From: Campanula takesimana
Taxonomy: Eukaryota > Streptophyta > Magnoliopsida > Asterales > Campanulaceae
Reading direction: 5' to 3'
Assembly (NCBI GenBank): GCA_026119855.1
Contig: JAOWBW010000566.1
Coordinates: 496,001-560,000, forward strand
DNA length: 64,000 bases
Made by a program: the position numbers and the translations under genes. Positions within the stretch are counted from its first letter, which is position 1. Every line of letters starts with the position of its first letter. The notes under the pieces were generated by a model. That model saw only the letters and a program-made list of their open reading frames with translations, was not told the origin of the DNA and did no database searches. This document shows positions 56,645 to 64,000 of the stretch, piece by piece.

Positions 56645-57685
56645 GAGTTTATTGCAAAACTGACATGCGTACTTTCATTTATTTTCAATTTGACTAACGA
56701 AATTTGGAAACATCAAATGCGGTTTGCGTACTTTAATTTTCAAAATTTTGAGACAGCTTTTTTAACACCCAATTAAAAACATAACGAGACACTCTATATA
56801 GGGGGTGGAGCGTAAGAAATAAAATTCGAAGTCCTAAGATTACATTTTCAGCACTCCATTACTCCATTGAATCTCTTCTTCCCCAAAATTTCTCTTCCTC
56901 TACTGCTCATCAAATCACAAATCCCACAGCCAAATCCCCAACCCAACACCACCCTCCTCCTCCAGTGAACGCCACCGCCCACTCCAGTTCAATTCATATC
57001 GATTTCAAGCAAAGACAGTGATGGGTTTCAATCATCAAAAAAACTCATCTCAGAATCTTGTAGATTTATGAATCTAATTCGTCGCCAAATCTTTCAGATG
57101 TCGAGCTCCATTAAATTCGGTCAACGCTGCTGCAAAACCACCCAAGTTCACGCTGTCAACCACCTTCCGCCGGACAACCACCACCACCTCACGATCAATT
57201 CAATTCTCTCGAACCCCAACTCCGACGACGTCGTTTCAGTTTCCAAAACTTTCCTCCCTTACAGTAGTGTAGATATGTCAATTGGGTATGAATTTTCAAG
57301 TTCTATAGATGATAACAACGTAGTCTTTCGAATCGAGAATCAGGAAATTGTTTGTGTTAGATATAAAATTGCTGATCTTTCGAGTTCCACCATGACAGTC
57401 TTTGGCCACCCTCATCACACACCAAGGCCGACCACTTCAAGTGCCGGTCTAAATTCATTCCCAATTCCGGCATCTCTCTTGCCCATTACCAAGTTGAATT
57501 GCATTTTTATTCTTTACACTTTTACCCCCTATATAGAGTGTCCAGTTAAGTTTTTTAACGGGTGTTAAAAAAGTCGTCTCAAAATTTTGTAAATGATAGT
57601 ACGCAAACCACATTTGATGTTTCCAAAGTTCGCGAGTCAAATTGAAAATAAATGAAAGTACGCATGTCAATTTTGCAATAAACTC
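56645..57685. mobile_element. Mutator-like element with ORF (Pack-MULE candidate 2)
   Basis: Inverted repeats of about 160 bp (56645-56810, 57525-57685) begin GAGTTTATTGCAAAA and end with the complement. A perfect 10-bp duplication CTTTATGGAG (56635-56644, 57686-57695) flanks them. The 700-bp core is C/T-rich at its left (leader-like) and contains the ORF 57068-57568. No transposase. Confidence 0.85.
57068..57568 (+). CDS. 166-codon ORF carried by Pack-MULE candidate 2
   Basis: Starts at ATG 57068 (another in-frame ATG at 57098) after a C/T-rich leader with a short upstream ORF near 57020. The sequence (SSSIKFGQRCCKTTQ, HHHLTINSILSNPN, IENQEIVCVRYKIADL) is not one I can assign. The last dozen codons run into the right TIR, so the stop belongs to the transposon. 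This suggests a captured 5' gene piece fused to element sequence. Confidence 0.45.
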   Translation: MNLIRRQIFQMSSSIKFGQRCCKTTQVHAVNHLPPDNHHHLTINSILSNPNSDDVVSVSKTFLPYSSVDMSIGYEFSSSIDDNNVVFRIENQEIVCVRYKIADLSSSTMTVFGHPHHTPRPTTSSAGLNSFPIPASLLPITKLNCIFILYTFTPYIECPVKFFNGC

Positions 57686-57695
57686 CTTTATGGAG

Positions 57696-58066
57696 TGCCG
57701 TCTCTTTTCTAATTGTTAATGAAATGAATTTGTCGTTTGCTAAAAAAAAAAAAAATCCCAATTCTAAAAATCACAATTCAAAATATAATGTTTACTTTTT
57801 AACATTCTTGACCTCTTAGGAAATTTTATTAAACTCGCCACTCTGCTTGACACTAAATTTTTTTATGAATCATTAAGATGGGTCAAATAAGATGGTTGTA
57901 ATGGCATCATATAAAATCCCACGGCCACCAAGTTGTCATCTCTTGACGGCCAAAACCAAAACAACTGTCTGCTTAACCAACCACCATTCAACTCCCAATT
58001 TCCCTTTCATTCTTCCTCCACACACACACTCTTTCCCTTAAAACTTACCAACTTCGTCTCTATTTA
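57696..58066. other. Spacer upstream of the TT8-like gene
   Basis: A/T-rich with an A run at 57742-57754. C/T-rich words from about 57960 could belong to a leader. No gene called. Confidence 0.3.
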
Positions 58067-58299
58067 CTCCCTCCGTCTCAATTTAAAAGTTCTTAGTTTG
58101 ACTTTGCACGGAGATTAAAGAAAAGTAAATGTTGTGAGTATGAAAAGTAAAGTGGGACGGAGAAAGTGGGTAGAGAGTTTTTGTTGTGAGAATGACAAGT
58201 GGGTCCCACTTTCTATTTTATGTAATAAAGCAAAGTAAGAACCTTAGATTGAGATAGACTAAAAAGGAAAGTAAAAACCTTAAAGCGGGACAGAGGGAG
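58067..58299. mobile_element. Stowaway-type MITE upstream of the TT8-like gene
   Basis: Left CTCCCTCCGTCTCAATTTAAA, right CCTTAAAGCGGGACAGAGGGAG. About 480 bp before the start codon. Confidence 0.8.
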
Positions 58300-58774
58300 T
58301 TAGATTTTTAGTTTGTTTCGATTTAAAGTTTTTAAATTTTTTTTTTTGAAATTTGTGTGAAGGAATTCAGAGCAATTAATGAAAATTTAAACTGAGGCCG
58401 AAGGAGTACATTGAATCCTCTATATTTCAGATCTTCGTTACGATAATTAGAGTATAACTAATAATTATTACTCATTTTTTTTTTTCAAACAAATATAAGA
58501 AAAAACTAATAACCTTAAATTAAACTGAGGCCGAAGGAGTACATTGAATCCTCTATATTTCTACAACCCTTACCCACTTACCTTCTCTCTTACTCTCTCT
58601 TAAGACCAACAACACTTCTTTTCCTAAGCAAACAAAACCTTTTCCGTGATAAACATCCTCAAAATTCTCCTTATCAATCAATCCAATGAGAAAAAAATTA
58701 CATGAATGAAGATTTAATTGAATAAACAAGTTTTAGCTAGCTTCAATCTCGCTCGCAGCCGACGTCAGTCATCA
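58300..58774 (+). promoter_or_regulatory. Promoter and leader region of the TT8-like gene
   Basis: A phrase (AAACTGAGGCCGAAGGAGTA, then CATTGAATCCTCTATATTTC) occurs twice (about 58390 and 58524), a direct duplication of about 40 bp with MITE-end-like wording. A CT-rich stretch follows at about 58575-58620. The ATG at 58775 was chosen because it directly precedes the conserved N terminus. An in-frame extension upstream lacks an ATG. Confidence 0.4.
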
Positions 58775-59398
58775 ATGGTGGCGCGAATGGCGGCTCCGGA
58801 TACTAATCATTTCCTCCAACCAATGCTACAAAGTGCCGTTCAATCTGTCAACTGGACCTATAGCCTTTTCTGGCAATTTTGTCCCCAGCAACGGTCAGTC
58901 AATGCTCTACTGCATTTCAAATTTCACCTTTTTGAATCTCAAATGATAGTCTCATTTTTCCTTTTTATCGTTTTAACAAGTTAGTCTCATTTTAAAACCA
59001 CTAAATTTTTAAAATATATGTAACGTAAGATGTTTAAAATCAAACGGGACATTCGTTTAGGGACAGAAATAGTATTATTTTTGGGTCCAAATATATTACT
59101 CAGAAGGAGTAATTGATTATGGGATGTATGTGTGTATGTATAGGTTATTAGTATGGGGAGAAGGATATTATAATGGACCAATAAAAACGAGGAAGACAGT
59201 GCAACCAATGGAAGTTAGCACCGAGGAAGCGTCCTTACACCGGAGCGAACAGTTACGAGAGCTCTACGACTCGCTCTCTGCCGGAGAGACTAACCAGCCG
59301 GCACGCCGCCCTTCTGCCGCCTTGTCACCGGAGGACCTAACCGAGTCCGAATGGTTCTACTTAATGTGTGTCTCCTTCACTTTCCCTCCCGGCGTCGG
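58775..59398 (+). CDS. TT8/AN1-like bHLH transcription factor, exons 1-2 (partial)
   Basis: Exon 1 (58775-58893) and exon 2 (59144-59398) join in frame (CAACG|GTCAGT, TATAG|GTTATT) and encode the start of a bHLH-MYC_N domain. Visible blocks are SAVQSVNWTYSLFWQFCPQQ, LVWGEGYYNGPIKTRKT, SEQLRELYDSLSAGET and ALSPEDLTESEWFYLMCVSF. FCPQQR plus the WFYLMCVSF block resembles TT8/AN1 more than GL3/EGL3. These proteins join R2R3-MYB and WD40 partners to switch on late anthocyanin and proanthocyanidin genes. Exon 2 ends at a GGGTTAGTTC donor. The next exon (starting near LPGKAYA in relatives) and the bHLH region are not found in the remaining 4.6 kb, so the gene either continues beyond the window or is truncated. 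Confidence 0.85.
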
Positions 59399-59491
59399 GT
59401 TAGTTCAATTCAATATGCTTCAGTTTTAGTATGTTGTCCCCACAGCTTTTACTTGCTCCTTCTCAGAAAAATAAAATAAAATTAAGATGTA

Positions 59492-60066
59492 CTCCCTCCG
59501 TCCCATTTTAAACTTCAAAAAAAAAGTGGGCACAAGAATTAAGATGCGAATCTTTATATTATAGAATACTCCCTCCGTTTCATATCATTTGAGATTTATT
59601 TCCTTTTTCGACCGTTCCTTGTGAGTTGAGACTACCCAAAATGGTAAAGAATCTTTATTATTCATCTCACTTATTCTCTCTCTTAATTTACTTTTACACT
59701 CACAACATCAATCAACTTATTATTCCCCCCACTCATTTTCTCTCCTATTTAATTTTTTATACTCACAAACACCTCCTCTCACTATTTCTCTCTCCTACTT
59801 TTCCTTAATTTGTCTGCTAAATTTTTAGTCTCAAGTGACATGAAACAGAGGGAGTATAGATAGTGGGGGTAGAGTGTTGTGAGTATTGAAAGTGGGTAGA
59901 AGAGAGAAAGTGGGGTAGAAAATAGTTAGTTGATAGTTGTTGTGTGTATGACATGTAGGTCCCACTAAATAAAAAAATATAAATAACTTTACTTTTTTGG
60001 ATTTTGAAGTTTAAAATGGGAAGCCCAAAAGGGAAATTTTTGAATTTTAAAATGGGACGGAGGGAG
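59492..60066. mobile_element. Stowaway-type MITE containing another MITE
   Basis: Outer left CTCCCTCCGTCCCATTTTAAA, outer right TTTTAAAATGGGACGGAGGGAG. The inner MITE 59569-59854 splits it at a TA. Confidence 0.85.
59569..59854. mobile_element. Inner Stowaway-type MITE
   Basis: Left CTCCCTCCGTTTCATATCATT, right AAGTGACATGAAACAGAGGGAG, TA flanks. Nested in 59492-60066, within the presumed TT8-like intron 2. Confidence 0.85.
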
Positions 60067-60244
60067 AATAATTTATAAAAATCTTGCAAATTTGAAGTAG
60101 TATTTTGAGTGATGAATCAAAATTTTTGTTTACTTGCATAGAAATTGTTAGATTTCAATAAATTTATAGTCAAAGTTAAATTGAGTTGATCATAAAAGTC
60201 AAACTCATTATCATTTCAGAATCTTAAATGAGATTATAATGAAA

Positions 60245-60745
60245 TTTTTTAGCACTAAAATACATTTAATCACTGTCTCAATATATATGATGGAGTTGGT
60301 CTTGTGAAAAACGTGTTTTACCTTAAGGATAGAAAAAATGTGTTTTTCCAGAAAAATGTCAGTGTTAATATCAAAAACTGCCAGGCTTGGCCACTGGCAC
60401 TCATAAAACATAGACACTGGTACTTTCATAAGTGTCAGTGTTAGTGTTAAAAAGTGTCAGGTACATACACTGGCACTTTTTTAGCACTGGCACTGGCAGT
60501 ATGAAAAGTGCCAGTGTCTATGTTAATATGTGCCAGTGTAATATCACTGGCACTTCTTAAAACTAACACTGGCAGTTACGATAACTTCCAGTTTATTACA
60601 AAAATTCCACTGCGTGCGTTGAAACAACTTCCAGTTTATTACAAAAATGCCACCGCCTTATTTAAAAAACACGTTTTTACTCTAAGATTAGGGTAAAACG
60701 CGTTTTTTTACTAGTTTTTCACTGGCAGTGCCGGTGCTAAAAAAT
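60245..60745. mobile_element. TIR element with CACTGGCA repeat array
   Basis: Outer inverted words TTTTTTAGCAC and GTGCTAAAAAA, and a second inner pair (GTGAAAAACGTGTTTTACC and GGGTAAAACGCGTTTTTTTAC). Between them are about ten CACTGGCA/TGCCAGTG motifs in both orientations. No ORF. The superfamily is uncertain; clustered short subterminal motifs recall transposase-binding sites of CACTA elements, but the CACTA ends are absent. Confidence 0.55.
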
Positions 60746-60752
60746 TAAACTA

Positions 60753-61294
60753 TTCTCTCCGTCCCGGTTTAAAGTTCTTAGTTTGACTTTACACGCTTAT
60801 TAAGAAACAAAAAGAAATTTGAGTCAATAATGGTAGTGTGTGGAGTATATAATTGCCCATTCATAAAGTAATTGAGTGAAAAGTAGGTGATGTTTTTTTT
60901 TGTAATATATGAATTTTATGAGGACAATAATGTCCAAAACACACAATTTATCTTTTGTCATTTTAGAAATAAAGCAACTAGAAACATTAAAATGAGACAT
61001 ACTCCATCCGTCCTAACACAAGTAGGATTAAAGGAGTTTTCACACTAATTAAGAAAAATTAGTAAATGTGTGGTAGAAAATGAAGAGAGAGAATGAGTGG
61101 AGTAAATAGTGTTTAGTTGGATAAATTGAGTAGTGGAAAATGAAGAGATAGAATGAGTAGGTTTGAAACATTTCTATTTTGTGAATTCTCATTTTTAGTG
61201 GGACTACCTAAAATGAAAAAAAGTCTCACTTATCCTGGGACGGAGGAAATATTAAAAATGAAAGTGAGAACCTTAAACCTTTGAGCCGGAGGAG
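60753..61294. mobile_element. Stowaway-type MITE containing another MITE
   Basis: Outer left TTCTCTCCGTCCCGGTTTAAAG; outer right arm CCTTAAACCTTTGAGCCGGAGGAG. The inner MITE 61002-61249 splits it. Confidence 0.75.
61002..61249. mobile_element. Inner Stowaway-type MITE
   Basis: Left CTCCATCCGTCCTAACACAAG, right CTTATCCTGGGACGGAGG, TA flanks. Confidence 0.8.
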
Positions 61295-61804
61295 TACATT
61301 TAATGTAGCTAGTCTCTATTATTATTTCATTAAAGTCGGTTGGATCATTATTCAGTTGTGGGCACCACATTTCATTAACTTCAGAATGCGTTTAATTCCC
61401 CAAATAGTAGAATCCTATAGCAAACAAGAAATTGAATGGAAATGCTTCCATTTACGTTTGTTTTGTACTAGTAGTCGTTAGTCATCCGGAATGATGTACT
61501 AACAATAACAATGTCAACTACCATTCCAACCACACTGGCAGTAAACTATCTTAAATTACTCATCCCCTCCCAGATCAATTAGATTAGATGCTAGTTTTAT
61601 CCCTTTAATTAAATTTTATCTATAAAACTATTTAATTTTATTATTCATGTGATTTATAAATTATTATTTATATTATATTTGGCCAGAATATTAGGAAAAA
61701 ACAGTTTTTTGATCACTTAGAAAGTATTGACATTTTCGTAAATAATTGAAACTTATTTAAAATACGCAATGATTTTTTTTTTAATAATCAGAATTTATTT
61801 ATTA
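61295..61804. other. A/T-rich spacer
   Basis: No gene or exon 3 of the TT8-like gene was recognised. Confidence 0.3.
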
Positions 61805-62051
61805 CTCCCTCTAACAATTGAATGACCACTATTGTCCTAAAATGAATGACCTCTTGAAACTTTAACATCAAAAAACTTTTCCCCTAAATATTTTTTTTAT
61901 TTTTTATTAAATTTCATTATATTTTTGCAAAACTAAATTTTTAAAAAGTGAACAACAAAAGTGTTTATGAATATTTTTTCTATTAAAAATCAACATTTTT
62001 AAAATGACCCTTAAAAATCCAAAATGATCATACATTTAGGTATGAAGGGAG
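61805..62051. mobile_element. Stowaway-type MITE
   Basis: Left CTCCCTCTAACAATTGAATGA, right TCATACATTTAGGTATGAAGGGAG, TA flanks; the ends are worn. Confidence 0.6.
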
Positions 62052-62084
62052 TAAAAAAATATGGTGCCATTTTTTAAATAAATG

Positions 62085-62460
62085 CAACTAATTTAAATAC
62101 ACTTTAATACTATCACAGACACTCTTTTAACACAATATTTGACACTCTTTAACATTATCACTGACACACTTTTAAGACATGCACTAAAACTCTTTAACAC
62201 ATACACATACACTCAATAACACATGAACTGATACTCAATAACACATGCACGGGCATAAACAATACACATGCACAAACACTCAATAACAACACATGTATGT
62301 ATTGATACTCTTTATCTCTCACGCTGATGGCGTTAGTGTTAATATTTTTGAGTGCAGAGTGTTTGTGCGTGCCAGTGGGGGAGTTTTGAATGCAAGTGTA
62401 GTAAAGAGTGACAGTGTAAATGTTAATTAGTGTCATTGTGCTAAGATGTTTTTGTCATTT
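62085..62460. repeat. ACACTCTTTAACAC / ACACTCAATAACACA low-complexity repeat
   Basis: Degenerate short units of about 20-25 bp, mostly A/C-rich on the plus strand up to 62310. They turn to the complementary GTGT/AGTG-rich wording (GTGCCAGTGGGGG, GTGACAGTGTAAATG) up to 62440. The strand switch suggests a foldback related to 60245-60745. Confidence 0.45.
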
Positions 62461-62714
62461 ACTATATTGCCACCACATGCTTTAAAAATAAAGTATAGTT
62501 ATTTATGATAGTGTCATCACGCTTTAGAAACAATTTTTTCCTAAACATTAGAAAATCTGGTTTTTTATAAGGCCAACTCTTATGTTTGTCCGTATGAATT
62601 CTATGATTTAGAATTTTAAGAAAATAATTCATGTTTTTTTTTTTTGTTAAAATAGACAAAAATAAATGATTAATCAAAATAGTACAACAATGTTTATTTT
62701 GGGGTAAAGGAGTA
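62461..62714. other. A/T-rich spacer
   Basis: No feature recognised. Confidence 0.25.
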
Positions 62715-62893
62715 CTCCCTCCGTCCCAAAATGATCTTCACGTTTGACTATTCAAACTTTTTAAGGATATGAACACTTTCTTCACTAGTCATGTTGTGTT
62801 TATACACATTTAAGCCTAAATTGTAGAAATAGGAATAACTTTTAGGGACAATGAAAAATGACAAATAAGATGATCATTTCGGGATAGATGGAG
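62715..62893. mobile_element. Stowaway-type MITE (short subfamily)
   Basis: Left CTCCCTCCGTCCCAAAATGA, right TCATTTCGGGATAGATGGAG, TA flanks. Confidence 0.85.
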
Positions 62894-63019
62894 TATGATC
62901 TAAGTTAATAAAGTTGATCAATACTCTATTCGATAGTAGGTGTCTTTGAATTCTAAATAGATGCGAATAAGAGAAAGAGAGCAAAGAGAAATGAAGGGAA
63001 GAATGTTGGTGTTGAACTA

Positions 63020-63293
63020 CTCCCTCCGGTCCAAAATAACTGTCGTTTTTTGACTTTTCACAAAGATTAAGAAATGCAATTGTTAAGGCATATTAATGGT
63101 GAAAATTCCATGCTTACCCTTATTTATTGTTCAACTTTTTTACATTATTACACTCACGAAGTCAATTAATAAAGTAAAACAACTTCCAATGCAAGGATAA
63201 ATAAGGAATTTTAATTGTTTTGACTCAAAAGTGACAATTATTTTGGACCAAAAAAATTGCTCAAAAGCGACAAATATTTTGGACCGGAGGGAG
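63020..63293. mobile_element. Stowaway-type MITE
   Basis: Left CTCCCTCCGGTCCAAAATAA, right ATATTTTGGACCGGAGGGAG, TA flanks. The right arm word (TTTTGGACC) is duplicated at about 63241. Confidence 0.9.
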
Positions 63294-63699
63294 TATGTAT
63301 ATAGAGACATAATCATATTTTGTCACATTGGAATGAATGTGAAATGTCACCATTAGCTACTGTAAAGATTTTGCCCACCCCTATTCAATTATCAGCCGCC
63401 TCCCTATGTATTACCAGAGACAAGTTTTGTTGGCTTAAATTTATTTGATAAATACAAAACCCCATCCATTTTAAGGCAAATGAATAGGAGAAATTGATGG
63501 TAAAGAGATTTATAAAAAAAAAAGTGGTGGCCCGAATACGGGTCAATAACTATAGTGGAGTATGGAAGCAACTTCTTGTTTTTGTATTTGCATACGGATT
63601 TAGGGTATGTGCAGTACTTTATTTTCACGCTTCTTCAAATAAGGTAACACACATAGTACAAAATGTAACTCATTTATCATAATATATATGTAAATAGTA
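63294..63699. other. A/T-rich spacer
   Basis: No gene recognised. Confidence 0.25.
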
Positions 63700-63966
63700 C
63701 TCCCTCCGTTCCGGGTAAGTTGCAACATTGGAAGGGGAAGCACAAAAATTAAAAAAAGAGAATAATGAGTGTTGGAAGGAAAAGAGGGAATGAGTGGAGA
63801 ATAATGAGTGGTTGAGAGGAAGAGAGAGAATGAGTGGTTGGGAGGAAGAGAGAGAATGAGTGGAAGATTATAAAAGTAATAAAGAGTTTTCTTATTTGGC
63901 ACTGTTGCAACTTAAGTAAAATGCTCAAAATGGCATATTGTTGCAACTTACCCGGAACGGAGGGAG
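63700..63966. mobile_element. Stowaway-type MITE
   Basis: Left CTCCCTCCGTTCCGGGTAAG, right CTTACCCGGAACGGAGGGAG, TA flanks; arms of more than 30 bp pair. The GAGAATGAGTGG unit is repeated in the interior. Confidence 0.92.
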
Positions 63967-64000
63967 TATACTTTAAGAAAAAAATATTATTATACATGGA

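Noticed and set aside
1..64000. tRNA, rRNA or organellar insertions
   Set aside because: No cloverleaf with both boxes and no rRNA or plastid-like stretch noticed on either strand.

Overview
The window is nuclear DNA of a flowering plant, about two-thirds A+T, with a few intron-containing genes set in dense transposon debris. The telomere-type CCCTAAA motifs, a TT8/AN1-type bHLH gene, a clade-typical ALMT, a TBL O-acetyltransferase and a ginkbilobin-type DUF26 protein all point to a core eudicot. The very high load of Stowaway MITEs (ends CTCCCTCCGTCCC ... GGGACGGAGGGAG with TA target sites) and the GAGACGG foldbacks remind me of Caryophyllales, but some asterid genomes look similar, so the order is not settled.

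Genes, left to right. An F-box gene (+, two coding exons 2539-3070 and 3458-4047, probably with a separate 5' UTR exon ending near 979). A four-exon trichome-birefringence-like O-acetyltransferase (+, 13045-17013). A single-domain Gnk2/DUF26 secreted antifungal-type protein (-, 18854-19264). A six-exon aluminium-activated malate transporter (-, 20075-22155). The first two coding exons of a TT8/AN1-type bHLH regulator of flavonoid pigments (+, 58775-58893 and 59144-59398), whose exon 3 is not in the window. A broken RNase H domain of a LINE lies at about 11110-11661. The stretch from about 22.9 to 58 kb has no recognisable host gene apart from exon-like fragments.

Mobile DNA makes up most of the rest. 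Two sister Ty1/copia elements stand back to back. One (31968-38618, minus strand) is young, with 488-bp LTRs differing at 4 positions, a 5-bp target-site duplication and a single nonsense codon in an otherwise open gag-pol frame. The other (40792-47183, plus strand) is a degenerate copy with a gag deletion and a wrecked pol. Between PBS and gag both carry an array of CG-rich palindromes, of different sequence in each element, overlapped by a sense leader ORF of about 140 codons. I count about 45 Stowaway-type MITEs, several of which serve as landing sites: the young copia, a solo LTR (4584-5112), a Helitron (7928-9681), a SINE (12331-12435), a small MULE (50273-50487) and other MITEs are all inserted inside MITEs, most with intact target duplications.

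Two long-TIR Mutator-like elements (50802-52744, 9-bp TSD; 56645-57685, 10-bp TSD) carry gene-like, C/G-richer cargo and look like Pack-MULEs. Other items are a hAT-like MITE in a TBL intron (8-bp TSD), a PIF/Tourist-like element with TTA duplications (27984-29184), two or three non-autonomous Helitrons filled with self-complementary A/T motifs, a long foldback whose arms are telomere-like repeats (29835-30210), and an array of CACTGGCA/TGCCAGTG motifs (60245-60745). No tRNA, rRNA or CRISPR was seen. The most novel-looking signal is the pair of divergent palindrome arrays plus conserved leader ORF in the sister copia elements.
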